Source: Methylococcales bacterium (GTDB taxonomy: Bacteria > Pseudomonadota > Gammaproteobacteria > Methylococcales > Methylomonadaceae). Taken from it: a DNA stretch of 47,641 nt. The DNA lies in NCBI GenBank assembly GCA_028715725.1, contig JAQURG010000025.1, positions 1 through 47,641 of the forward strand, in the 5' to 3' direction. Of this stretch, positions 30,989 to 39,942 are shown piece by piece. The position numbers and the translations under genes were made by a program. Numbering within the stretch: the stretch's first letter is position 1; every line of letters starts with the position of its first letter. The notes below the pieces were generated by a model, which was not told where the DNA came from, searched no databases, and saw nothing but the letters and a program-made list of their open reading frames with translations.

Positions 30989-32116
30989 TCAAGATAAGAG
31001 CCGGGAATTTTTGCTGTTACGGAAAATTAATGGTTTTTCATCGGCAGCCAATGCATTTTTTGCCGCTGAGTCGATAGCCTGCTGAATGACTGCATGATCC
31101 GGCGATTTGCTACAGACCGGATCTGCATTGTACATATCGCCGGTTAACAAATAAGCCTGACAGCGGCAGCCGCCAAAATCCTTTTCTTTTTCATCGCAGC
31201 TGCGGCAGGGCTCTTTCATCCATTCAAGACCGCGGAATAAATTGAAAGCTTTGGACTCGTTCCAGATTTCCTCAATGCTGTAATCTTTAATATTGGGACA
31301 GTCCAGCCCCGGTAATTCCCGGGCGGAATGACAGGGCAACGCCACTCCGTCAGGTGCAATAGTCAGGAATGTAGTACCCCAACCGTTCATGCAGGCTTTG
31401 GGCCTGTCTTCATAAAAATCAGGCACAACATAATAAATTTTCATCTTGCCTGCGACTTTTTCCTTGTAAGCCTGCGCGATTTGTTCAGCCTGCTCAAACT
31501 GTTCTTTAGTCGGTAATAATAAATCGCGGTTAGCATGCGCCCAGCCGTAATATTGCGTATTCGCCAGTTCCAGATAATCTGCGCCCAGTTCTTCCGCCAT
31601 TTCCAGTATTTGCGCCATCTGGTGGATATTCTCCCGATGAATAACCACGCATAACACCATCGGGTAGCCGTGTTTTTTGACCAGATGAGCGACTTCTTTC
31701 TTGTGCTGAAACGATGTTGTACCCGCGATATGGTCGTTCAATTCCTGCGTACTGGCCTGAATACTGACCTGAATATGATCCAGCCCCGCCTCTTTAAGCT
31801 GGATAATTTTCTCTTCGGTCAGACCATAGCCTGAGGTAATCAGGTTGGAATAATACCCCAGATCCCTGGCATGTTTAACCAGTTCGGGCAGGTCTTTACG
31901 GGTTAAAGGCTCGCCGCCGGAAAAACCCAATTGCACGGCCCCCATTTTGCGAGCCTGCGTTAATACGCGCTTCCAGTCTTCTGTGCTTAATTCTGTCTGA
32001 TATTTCGCGTAATCAACCGGATTGGCGCAATAAGGACACTGTAATGGACAGGCATAAGTAAGCTCCGCCAGTAGCCAGCGCGGCGGCGTATTGCTAATTT
32101 TGTTGGATCCAGCCAT
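30989..32116 (-). CDS. pqqE: PQQ synthesis radical SAM enzyme PqqE
   Basis: PqqE joins the Glu and Tyr side chains of the PqqA peptide by a carbon-carbon bond, using S-adenosylmethionine radicals. The 375 residues carry the radical SAM cluster motif CPLQCPYC (CxxxCxxC) near residue 24, [10 protein letters not shown] near residue 66, and a SPASM domain with the C-terminal cysteines ([40 protein letters not shown]). It overlaps pqqD by 23 bases, is the last gene of the pqqABCDE order and ends against the converging ParA-like gene. Confidence 0.97.
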   Translation of the reverse strand: MAGSNKISNTPPRWLLAELTYACPLQCPYCANPVDYAKYQTELSTEDWKRVLTQARKMGAVQLGFSGGEPLTRKDLPELVKHARDLGYYSNLITSGYGLTEEKIIQLKEAGLDHIQVSIQASTQELNDHIAGTTSFQHKKEVAHLVKKHGYPMVLCVVIHRENIHQMAQILEMAEELGADYLELANTQYYGWAHANRDLLLPTKEQFEQAEQIAQAYKEKVAGKMKIYYVVPDFYEDRPKACMNGWGTTFLTIAPDGVALPCHSARELPGLDCPNIKDYSIEEIWNESKAFNLFRGLEWMKEPCRSCDEKEKDFGGCRCQAYLLTGDMYNADPVCSKSPDHAVIQQAIDSAAKNALAADEKPLIFRNSKNSRLLS

Positions 32117-32366
32117 TTTTTAAAGCAACCTCCAGAAAAGCGCTAATATCGTTAGTGAGACCCGACGTTGCAAATTTCAGTTCCAGCTCGCTGACAATTT
32201 GAGCAAGATTGCGTGAGCCGTCACACAGCTTTAATATTTCTGCAGAACTCTGGTTGAGTTCCACCATGCCTTCAGGATAAAGGATGATATATTTTTGTTG
32301 CGCTTCTTCCCATTGCAAGCGATGCAGTGAAGAAAATTTAATGGGCTTATCGGGGTTGACGGTCAT
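32094..32366 (-). CDS. pqqD: PqqA-binding chaperone PqqD
   Basis: PqqD is a small RRE-type (RiPP recognition element) chaperone that binds PqqA and presents it to PqqE. The 90 residues are the normal length, with the [29 protein letters not shown] winged-helix segment in overlapping short blocks: [10 protein letters not shown] and AEILKLCDG. Its ATG overlaps the pqqC stop by four bases (ATGA), and its 3' end overlaps pqqE, so all three are coupled. Confidence 0.95.
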   Translation of the reverse strand: MTVNPDKPIKFSSLHRLQWEEAQQKYIILYPEGMVELNQSSAEILKLCDGSRNLAQIVSELELKFATSGLTNDISAFLEVALKNGWIQQN

Positions 32367-33091
32367 TTTTTAATATTAAAATAGGGCGGCATGTTATTAA
32401 TATAAGCCATATACATCGCATCGGCCATGGTCCAGAGCACATCCAGCTTGAATTGCAGGATTTGAATCATGCGCTCTTGTTGCTCGCGGGTTTTGTACCA
32501 GTCCAGCGTAATAGCCAGGCCGTGTTCGACATCGCGCCGTGCTTCAGTCAGGCGTTTGCGAAAATAGACATAACCTTCCTGCTCCACCCAAGGGTAGTGT
32601 TCGGGCCAGTTATCCAGGCGTTGCTGGTGAATTTTAGGGGCAAACAGTTCGGTTAGCGAGGAGCTTGCCGCTTCATGCCATTCCGACCTGCGGGCAAAAT
32701 TAACATAAGCGTCAACCGCAAAACGTACGCCAGGCAGCACATATTTCAGTGAGGTGATGTCTTCGCGCTTCAAGCCGACGGCTATGCCCAGCTGTATCCA
32801 GGCCTCAATACCACCCGGATCTCCGGGATGACCATCGTGATCGAAGATACGCTGAATCCATTTTGCACGTGTCTCGCGATCCGGGCAATTGGCCAGAATA
32901 TTGGCGTCTTTATTCGGAATGCGGACCTGATAATAAAAACGGTTGGCGACCCAGCCTTGCAGTTGTTCTTTGGTGAGTTTGCCTTCGTTCATCAGGGTAT
33001 GGTACGGATGATGAATATGATAATACCTTTCCATGCCGCGCAGCTCGGCTTCAAATTGTTCTTTGGTCCAGGGTTTGTTATCGCTGCTCAT
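32363..33091 (-). CDS. pqqC: Pyrroloquinoline-quinone synthase PqqC
   Basis: PqqC carries out the final cofactor-free, oxygen-dependent ring closure and eight-electron oxidation to PQQ. The protein of 242 residues is all-helical in the family. [11 protein letters not shown] near residue 25, [11 protein letters not shown] near 55 and [15 protein letters not shown] near residue 85 are conserved in PqqC. I chose the ATG at 33091, which has AAAGGA upstream; the frame stays open to 33142 but that region overlaps pqqB. The gene is followed by pqqD with an ATGA overlap. Confidence 0.96.
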   Translation of the reverse strand: MSSDNKPWTKEQFEAELRGMERYYHIHHPYHTLMNEGKLTKEQLQGWVANRFYYQVRIPNKDANILANCPDRETRAKWIQRIFDHDGHPGDPGGIEAWIQLGIAVGLKREDITSLKYVLPGVRFAVDAYVNFARRSEWHEAASSSLTELFAPKIHQQRLDNWPEHYPWVEQEGYVYFRKRLTEARRDVEHGLAITLDWYKTREQQERMIQILQFKLDVLWTMADAMYMAYINNMPPYFNIKK

Positions 33092-33104
33092 GCTTTTGCG
33101 TCCT

Positions 33105-34016
33105 TTATAAATCGATTTCCAAGCCGTCGTAAGCCACTTCAATGCCGGCAGCAGCGAGTATCTTACGTTGTTCGGAATCGTCGTCTAAAATCGGGTTGGT
33201 ATTGTTGATATGGATCAATATCTTGCGGGCCTTGGCAATGCCGTTTAAAATCTCTATCATGCCGCCTTCGCCGGATTGAGGCAAATGGCCTATTTCGCGG
33301 GCTTTTTTATGGCTGATATTTTGAGTGCACATTTCATCATCGGTCCAGAAGGTGCCGTCTACCAGCAAACAGTCAACGGCTTGCATGGCTTCCATCACAT
33401 GGGGTTCTATTTCGCCCAGGCCGGGAGAATAAAACACTTTTTTACCGGTAGAAATTTGTTCGATGATGACGCCGATATTGTCGCCGTCATGCGGATCATG
33501 CCGGTGCGGAGAATAAGGCGGCGCTTTGCTTTTTAAAGCCTGGGTATAAAGGCGTAAATCATCAATGCCTGGAATGATAAAACTGCCGCCATCGAAAGGA
33601 ATCGGGTGATGATTGACAGTGCAATAATCTGTTAGCATATTAAATAGAGGGAAGCCTGTCGTCAGGTCTTGCCTGACCATTTCGGTGCAGTAAACGTCCA
33701 GCGGTTTTCCTTCCCTGAGCATCAGCAGTCCGGTAGTATGGTCAATCTGGCTATCGATCAGCATGATCGCTTTAATGCCGGTATCGCGAATGCCTTCTTT
33801 AGGCTGGATAGCGGGAAAAGCTTCCAGCTGTGCGCGAATATCGGGAGAGGTGTTAAACAGCAGCCAGTTTTTATTATCCGTACTCACTGCAATCGATGAC
33901 TGGGTGCGAGCTTTGCCGTTCATTTGTTTGTGCCGCAAGCGATAACAATTATGACAGTTGCAATTCCATTGAGGAAAACCGCCGCCTGCACCTGAACCAA
34001 GAACTCTGATCTTCAT
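33105..34016 (-). CDS. pqqB: PQQ biosynthesis protein PqqB
   Basis: PqqB is a metallo-beta-lactamase-fold protein, shown in other bacteria to act as an iron-dependent hydroxylase or in PQQ handling. The N-terminus [18 protein letters not shown] (residues 7-24) is a hallmark, with Cys pairs. [15 protein letters not shown] near residue 90 is the metal-binding loop and [11 protein letters not shown] follows. The ATG at 34016 is preferred over the TTG nine bases upstream. It lies 158 bases after pqqA, behind an attenuator-like hairpin. Confidence 0.95.
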   Translation of the reverse strand: MKIRVLGSGAGGGFPQWNCNCHNCYRLRHKQMNGKARTQSSIAVSTDNKNWLLFNTSPDIRAQLEAFPAIQPKEGIRDTGIKAIMLIDSQIDHTTGLLMLREGKPLDVYCTEMVRQDLTTGFPLFNMLTDYCTVNHHPIPFDGGSFIIPGIDDLRLYTQALKSKAPPYSPHRHDPHDGDNIGVIIEQISTGKKVFYSPGLGEIEPHVMEAMQAVDCLLVDGTFWTDDEMCTQNISHKKAREIGHLPQSGEGGMIEILNGIAKARKILIHINNTNPILDDDSEQRKILAAAGIEVAYDGLEIDL

Positions 34017-34079
34017 AATTTGCAAAGTAACGTGAAAGATAATAAGGTCTGAATGATACGGGAATAAAGGTTATCAGGC

Positions 34080-34110
34080 AAAAAAAAGGGGCTCTCGCGA
34101 ACCCCTTCTT
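34080..34110 (-). terminator. Terminator/attenuator between pqqA and pqqB
   Basis: On the minus strand an AAGGGG stem pairs with CCCCTT around a 10-base loop and is followed by eight T residues (34080-34087). Placed after pqqA and before pqqB, it should stop most transcripts and give much more pqqA RNA than pqqBCDE RNA, matching the need for excess peptide substrate. Confidence 0.75.
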
Positions 34111-34174
34111 TCTTGATTGGAATCGGGTTTAATTACTTCAATCCGCTCCCGATGATTCAGCCGGAAGATTTCGC

Positions 34175-34249
34175 TTATCGGTTATAGATATACATTGTTA
34201 CTTCAAAACCGAAACGCAGATCTGTATAGCTTGGTGTTTCCCATTTCAT
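34175..34249 (-). CDS. pqqA: PQQ precursor peptide PqqA
   Basis: This 24-residue ribosomal peptide is the substrate from which PQQ is carved. It starts MKWETPSYTDLRF and has the required Glu16 and Tyr20 in the EVTMY block, with YIYNR at the end. AAGGTG lies seven bases before the ATG. It is first in the minus-strand order pqqA-B-C-D-E. The sequence closely follows the version I know from methanotrophs and methylotrophs. PQQ is the cofactor of methanol dehydrogenase. Confidence 0.95.
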   Translation of the reverse strand: MKWETPSYTDLRFGFEVTMYIYNR

Positions 34250-34823
34250 AATATTCACCTTCAGAAGTTTTTAGAATGTGTGCTAGCTTGATCAAGTAAG
34301 CCAATCTAAAGTATACGATGAACTATTTTACAACGCAACTGAAAAGGCGGTACGGAGGAATTTGCTGAAGGGGATGGCTGCGCGAATTTATGAAGTCTCC
34401 GAAAAGACATCTCCTGCCATGATAGGCTGGAGTATGGACAAGAAGTTTGGAAATAGTCTGCCTCGCCGTTGACAGGCTGGATATATCCGTCGAAGTTCTC
34501 CTGATCAAGTATATTAACAATGTCGTCAAGCAAGACAGTCTTGATATTTAAATGGCGGATGTCCCGGCAGCTTTATATTTAACCCCTATAAGCCGATGAA
34601 CTGATTTACATGCATGGTTTATTAATATTTACCCGGCCTCTGTTGTAGAGATAATTTATCTTGTGGCATTTCTGATTGGGCGTTATATTGGAATCCGCGC
34701 AATTTTTATTATTGGTATCTCTAAAATTAAAGCATTTTTCGGATATAAAAATCTTAAATGACTTCCGGACAAAGATGGCGTAATGTTAAATATAAAAATA
34801 ATTTTAATAAATTAGGAGGAAGT
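34250..34823. other. Intergenic region upstream of pqqA and of the small membrane protein gene
   Basis: This region of 574 bases must hold the pqqA promoter on the minus strand. Further in, at about 34626-34761 on the plus strand, there is a frame without a proper start that reads FLIGRYIGIRAIFIIGIS and ends in a TGA. It could be a decayed membrane protein or chance. The open frame at 34306-34533 on the minus strand resembles nothing I know, and I do not call it. Confidence 0.4.
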
Positions 34824-35033
34824 ATGGCCGGTGATCTTATTGAATTGTTTGTATGGATGTGGGTTATAGCAACTGTAGCGTTTGCTCCCCTGGCGTATTT
34901 TATTTACAAATTTACACAGAAAAGCGGTAAACCCTTTGGCGAAACCGAACCGCATGGCGATAGCCCGTCTTTAGTCAATGAACTGGCGGAAAATGCGATT
35001 GATTTTTTTAAAGGCCTGCTTGCCAAAAAATGA
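34824..35033 (+). CDS. Small single-span membrane protein, unknown function
   Basis: This 69-residue protein is not in a family I recognise. One hydrophobic helix (about residues 6-28, with ELFVWMWVIATVAFAPLAYFI in short pieces: WMWVIATVAFAP, LAYFIYKF) is followed by an acidic/basic tail and a C-terminal amphipathic helix. AGGAGGAAGT gives an unusually strong ribosome site in front of the ATG at 34824, which is why I reject the open frame starting at 34758. It stands alone, divergent from pqqA, with a weak hairpin after the stop. Confidence 0.6.
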   Translation: MAGDLIELFVWMWVIATVAFAPLAYFIYKFTQKSGKPFGETEPHGDSPSLVNELAENAIDFFKGLLAKK

Positions 35034-35507
35034 GCATAAGCTGTTGATGAAGTTTTCCAGCTTGTGTTTATTGTTTTTCTAAATCAATCGCAGATGAAGT
35101 TAAGGCATTTGCGATTGATAAGGTCATTAATGCTTCGGAATTCTAAATGAATAACTGGGCCGTCGATTAGCCTTTAAAATCTCTTCCCTTCTATAATATA
35201 TAAACCCAGAATGGCTTTTATGAGCCATACCCAGTCCTTAACAACAATCCGAATCGAGATTATATTTTACGTGCCAGGCGATGGGCAAAGTGCAGTTCAT
35301 CATCGGCTGGCGTATAAAGTGATTCTAGCTTCTTCGTGCTGGGAGTGCGTCTGAATCGGGGATAGGCAGTACGCTCAATTGAAGCCATAAGGGCGTTTGG
35401 CGTTATTCATAAACTATCCGGCATCCCAAAGTAAAAACAATCGGCATGCGCCGTTTACCTCCTACCAAGCATGTGTCTTTCGATAACAACCGCCGCCTGG
35501 CGAGTAT
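35034..35507. other. Gap between small membrane protein gene and uspA-type gene
   Basis: No gene was recognised. AAGCTG and CAGCTT (35038-35043 and 35058-35063) form a short hairpin followed by a T-rich stretch, a possible weak terminator for the upstream gene. A second palindrome, ATGGCTTTTATGAGCCAT, lies near 35211-35228. The region may hold debris from rearrangement next to the IS element scar. Confidence 0.35.
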
Positions 35508-36374
35508 TTAGCGCAATAACAGCAAAGGCTTGAGACTATGCGTCAACATTTTTACCGTAAAACTCCCCAAAAACCAGTCGTGAATTCGAGTATGGCCGAA
35601 TGCGCCCATCACGGTCATGTCTATCCCTTTTTGATCTTGATACTCGGCTAAAGCGAGTTCGGGTTTGCCAACCAGTTTTTTGGCGATGACTTCAATACCG
35701 CCTGCCAATTGCAGTTTGTTGGCGGCGACTTCAAGGAGTTGACCCTTGCCTTCATCCTTGCTGACGCACACCAGATGACAAACCAAACCTCTGTAAAACG
35801 GACTGTTGGCGACCATGTCTAAGGCTTTCTCGGCGGCGGGACTACCATCATAGGCCAGCATGATGCGCTCGGGCGCTTTGAACTCGGCATTCACCACCAA
35901 AATCGGTTTGTGCAGCGAGCGAATGATGGACTCCAACTTGGCGCCGATTTTATCCGGCTGATTTTCATGCACCTTGCCACGCACGCCGATCACCAATACC
36001 CGAATGTTGTTTTCCAGATCGATCAGCGATGCGACTAAACTGCCGTGGCGTTGATTAGTGATTGGGTTGAGAATGCCGGCTTGCATAACCCGCTCCCTGG
36101 CTGCTTGCAGTAATTGCTTGCCTTGTTGTAACCGCAGCTTGCTGCGTTGCTGTTCCAGTTGCGTCAGTTCATCCATTAGATGATCATGGCTATCGACGCC
36201 GATATTGCCGGTCATGTCGGTCAGCTCGGCATGTTCCGGATGATGGTCGATGGTGTGCAGTAGTTTCAAAGGCGCATCGACTTTTTGCGCGATCCAGGCC
36301 GCATAATCGCAGACGGCATGGGTTAAGGATGAGCCGTCAATGCCGGCCAATACCAGGTTTTGGGTTGTATTCAT
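35508..36374 (-). CDS. Universal stress protein, two tandem UspA domains
   Basis: This 288-residue cytoplasmic protein has two UspA folds. The second domain ends with a perfect ATP-binding motif, GAFGHTRIHDWFLGS (Gx2Gx9GS), at about residues 260-274. The first has a degenerate version around GVRGKVHENQP. USP proteins of this type often sit downstream of SulP-type anion transporter genes. Here the ATG at 36374 overlaps the stop of the STAS remnant (TGATG), so the coupling survives although the transporter is broken. What drives expression now is unclear. Confidence 0.88.
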   Translation of the reverse strand: MNTTQNLVLAGIDGSSLTHAVCDYAAWIAQKVDAPLKLLHTIDHHPEHAELTDMTGNIGVDSHDHLMDELTQLEQQRSKLRLQQGKQLLQAARERVMQAGILNPITNQRHGSLVASLIDLENNIRVLVIGVRGKVHENQPDKIGAKLESIIRSLHKPILVVNAEFKAPERIMLAYDGSPAAEKALDMVANSPFYRGLVCHLVCVSKDEGKGQLLEVAANKLQLAGGIEVIAKKLVGKPELALAEYQDQKGIDMTVMGAFGHTRIHDWFLGSFTVKMLTHSLKPLLLLR

Positions 36375-36712
36375 CAATGGCCTCCCATGACTTTTTCAAT
36401 TTCTTCGGGGTTGTCGTGTATCGCAAAACGGTCGATGATCGTCGCCGTGGCTTCGTTCATGCCGATCAATTCCACATCGGCCCCTTCGCGGCGCAGTTTG
36501 ATGACTACCTTATCCAAGGCGCTGACCGAGGTAATATCCCAGAAATGGCCACGCTTTAGATCGATAATGACCTTATCCACGGCTTCCTTGAAATCGAAGC
36601 TGCCGACAAATTTGTCCGCCGAATTGAAAAACACCTGGCCGACGACCTTATAAATCCGTGTACCGTTTTCTTCATCCAATTTCGATTGAAATGGTTTAAT
36701 TAAACAGGACAC
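36374..36712 (-). pseudogene. Truncated SulP-family transporter: STAS domain only
   Basis: About 104 genuine residues remain, reading VVGQVFFNSADKFVGSFD and then VIIDLKRGHFWDITSVSALD, which match the cytoplasmic STAS domain at the C-terminus of SulP anion transporters. The 10-12 membrane helices that should precede it (about 400 residues) are absent. The frame runs into the end of an IS3-like element at 36687. The apparent start, a GTG at 36712, lies inside the inverted repeat of the element. A stop overlapping the USP start shows the original operon. No membrane part means no transport, so I call it a pseudogene. Confidence 0.82.
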
Positions 36713-36750
36713 TTCTAAAGGCCTATTTATAATGTCATTCAGAGGTGATC

Positions 36751-37061
36751 ATGAATAATCAAAATAAACATAAACGACCAAAATATAATCTTGAATTTAA
36801 ACAAGACGCAGCCAAGTTAGTTCTGGAGAAGGGCTATACGCACCGGCAAGCAGCCGACAATCTGGGTATATCATTAAGTGCACTGGGGCGATGAGTGAGA
36901 GCTGAACAAGATCCTGCTGCCGTATCTGCATCGAAAAGAGCCGTTTTAAATTTGTCTGATCAAGACGAATTGACGCGATTACGTAAAGAAAATGAGCGGT
37001 TACGGAGGGAGCGTGAGCTATTAAAAAAGGCCGCAGGCATCGAAGCGAAAGAAGTCGAATA

Positions 37062-37062
<1 letters not shown>
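36751..37062 (+). pseudogene. IS3-family transposase OrfA, nonsense mutation
   Basis: The 103-codon frame is a helix-turn-helix/leucine-zipper OrfA: EFKQDAAKLVLEKGYTHRQAA near residue 15 is the HTH, and RLRKENERLRRERELLKKAAG at the end is the zipper. Codon 48 is TGA (36892-36894) where a Trp is expected (GRW). A slippery heptamer, A AAA AAG, at 37023-37029 is in the correct register for -1 frameshifting into OrfB. Confidence 0.85.
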
Positions 37063-37928
<866 letters not shown>

Positions 37929-37958
37929 GAATATGTCCGGTTTTAGTTGACCATTACA

Positions 37959-38347
37959 TTCGAGCAGTGCAGTTAGTTGGCGTTGTTCTTGCGCCGTTAA
38001 GGCTTTGAGCACCTCTGCTTCCACTGCGTCGGCAATTTCCCAAAGCGCTTGCATGACGGCATGCGCCTTTGGCATCAGCGCCAAGCCGTATGCGCGGCGA
38101 TCTTCACTGTCTTTATTGCGCCGAACCAATCCAGCCTCTTCCAGCAAGTCAATTTGCCGGGCCAGAGTAATCGGCTTGATTTCCAGAATTTCAGCCAAGT
38201 CTATTTGGCGGCAATTTTCATTGGTGTACATATGCACCAAGGCCCGCCATTGTGCATGCCTCAAGCCAATATTTTCCGCTTCCTTGTTAAAACGCTGACG
38301 GATAATGTGGCTGATTTCGTAACTCAGAAGCCGAATCTAGAATGCAT
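37959..38347 (-). pseudogene. MarR-family regulator, broken at both ends
   Basis: The middle part reads as a MarR winged-helix protein nearly identical in style to the intact paralogue at 45522: HAQWRALVHMYTNENCRQIDLAE and TLARQIDLLEEAGLVRRNKD in short stretches. The N-terminal part (frame from ATG 38347, MHSRFGF) is cut by a TGA at 38324-38326; comparison with the paralogue shows one missing base there. The C-terminus runs into the IS element at 37958 after QLTALLE. An ATG at 38264 could start a piece without the first helix. The regulator is probably dead. Confidence 0.82.
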
Positions 38348-38355
38348 GCCAAATC

Positions 38356-38382
38356 GATATTATAAGCATAGGATATAATATC
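38356..38382. promoter_or_regulatory. Perfect palindrome upstream of the broken MarR gene
   Basis: GATATTATA (38356-38364) is followed after nine bases by TATAATATC (38374-38382), giving a perfect 9-bp inverted repeat. It lies just before the start of the broken MarR gene and is a likely autoregulatory operator. Confidence 0.5.
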
Positions 38383-38796
38383 AAAAGGTTTTCAATTTTT
38401 CTAGTCGGAAGAACGGGGAAATATGCCGATGCAGCAAATTCAGTCACCGGACCAAGTAATTGTCACCGAACTCCGTTCTTTAATGCAAGAATCGTAAAGG
38501 GTTAAAATAAATAATATGTAACATAAAACCGAAAACCACTGGGATAGGTGATTTTTGCGATCAAAGAGATGGCGACAAAATTCGGCCAAGCAGATTATGC
38601 CGGATACTAAGTCCTATTTTAACTTGTATGTCGGCTGTAACCGCAGTAAAGTCATCATTGCCTTTGGGCGTGATGCGGTGGTTGTCTCAATACTTCATCA
38701 GTTCGGCTCAGGCTGTTTTTTGAACAATATGGACGTTCGGGTTGATTTGCTGGATAATTGATGGAATGTAATTTTACGACAATGGTTAAAAGTTTC
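38383..38796. other. Gap between broken MarR gene and anbu
   Basis: About 410 bases without a recognised gene. A TTG-started frame (38555-38761) gives 68 residues that resemble nothing I know, and it runs into the anbu start region. The promoter for anbu should be here, but I see no clear -35/-10 pair. Confidence 0.4.
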
Positions 38797-39552
38797 ATGA
38801 CATATTGTATAGCAGCTTCTATAGACGAAGGACTCATTCTGGTTTCTGATTCAAGAACCAACGCCGGTATTGATAATGTCAGTACGCATAGCAAAATGCA
38901 TGCCTTTGATACATTAAGTGACCGCAGGATTGTATTACTTTGCGCCGGTAACCTGGCCACGACACAAGCAGTTCTAGAGCAGTTACACCGCGACAAAATC
39001 AAAAACGCCAAAATTAATTTAAATACGGTGGAAAGCTTGTTTGAGGCAGCGGAATATTTAGGTCATGTCAGTGTTGAAAAACAGAAGCAGCATGTGAGTT
39101 CTTCCGGACAATCGGCTTTTAACCCGTCCGCCAGCTTCATTTTAGCCGGCCAAATCGGCATTGATCCGCATGGCGCTTATATGGTCTATGCAGAAGGCAA
39201 CAGCATCACCAGCTCAGCAAATACGCCTTTTCTGCAAATCGGCGAGAGTAAATACGGCAAACCCATCCTCGACCGGTTTCTTAAACCGGGCACTTCAATT
39301 GACGAAGCAGCGCGTTGCTGTCTGGTATCCATGGACTCTACCATTCGCAGTAATGCCAGTGTCGGTGCGCCTGTGGAAATGCTGATTTACCGTAAGAACA
39401 GCTTTAGTTTTGATGAGTATTATTGTTTTGACGACGATGATGACTATATGTTGCGGCTCAGACGTAGCTGGGAAAACAAACTCCGTGAAGCGATTGGAGC
39501 ATTGCCCGGCTTGGATAAAGGATCGGTTAGACCTATGCGGATTAATCTTTAA
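38797..39552 (+). CDS. Proteasome-type peptidase Anbu
   Basis: Anbu is a bacterial beta-subunit-like Ntn-hydrolase. The 251-residue product starts MTYCIAASIDEGL, so after Met removal the catalytic threonine is first. Further active-site residues are Asp in SDSRTN (position 18) and Lys in HSKM (position 33), the expected proteasome triad positions. The open frame begins at TTG 38758, but only the ATG at 38797 leaves Thr second. A C-terminal acidic patch (YCFDDDDDY) is unusual. The gene normally clusters with the transglutaminase/ATP-grasp/alpha-E genes, which here lie 9 kb upstream. Substrates are unknown. Confidence 0.85.
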   Translation: MTYCIAASIDEGLILVSDSRTNAGIDNVSTHSKMHAFDTLSDRRIVLLCAGNLATTQAVLEQLHRDKIKNAKINLNTVESLFEAAEYLGHVSVEKQKQHVSSSGQSAFNPSASFILAGQIGIDPHGAYMVYAEGNSITSSANTPFLQIGESKYGKPILDRFLKPGTSIDEAARCCLVSMDSTIRSNASVGAPVEMLIYRKNSFSFDEYYCFDDDDDYMLRLRRSWENKLREAIGALPGLDKGSVRPMRINL

Positions 39553-39610
39553 GTTGCGTCCATTCTTTTATGACGATAAAAGCTAGCGTATAAAACCGCT
39601 TATCCGCCTG

Positions 39611-39847
39611 ATGACAGACAAACATTTTGAGCGAATCGGCTGGATCGGATTCATCCTGATAGTTAGCGCATATCTATTCATTACGGTCAAATTGATGGCT
39701 GTCAGTTCTACCGGGTATCACCTGATGAATTTGGCAGGGGCTTTGTGCATGATAGTCAACGCCAGACATAAAAGAGCCCAACCTCTAGTCTGGCTGAATA
39801 TTGTCTGGTTCCTGATCGCTGTGATGGGTTTGATCAATAGTAAATAA
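39611..39847 (+). CDS. CBU_0592-like small membrane protein
   Basis: This 78-residue protein resembles the CBU_0592 family of short membrane proteins of unknown function. It has three hydrophobic segments: GWIGFILIVSAYLFIT (about 10-25), YHLMNLAGALCMIVNA (about 36-51) and VWLNIVWFLIAVMGL (about 59-75). It lies 58 bases after anbu on the same strand. A shared transcript is possible but not shown by overlap. Confidence 0.65.
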   Translation: MTDKHFERIGWIGFILIVSAYLFITVKLMAVSSTGYHLMNLAGALCMIVNARHKRAQPLVWLNIVWFLIAVMGLINSK

Positions 39848-39942
39848 CTCACAGTATCTTACGCCATCAACTGTAGAGACAGTCATAACAATCTTATACG
39901 GAATAACCATAAAACTACTTAAGCACACTTGCTGAAGGATTT

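Noticed and set aside
34306-34533. A 75-residue minus-strand frame near the pqqA promoter
   Set aside because: Another overlapping frame is equally long, codon use is not convincing and no family is recognised.
38555-38761. A 68-residue plus-strand frame just before anbu
   Set aside because: It starts with TTG, has no ribosome site and resembles nothing known; it probably reflects chance in the upstream region.
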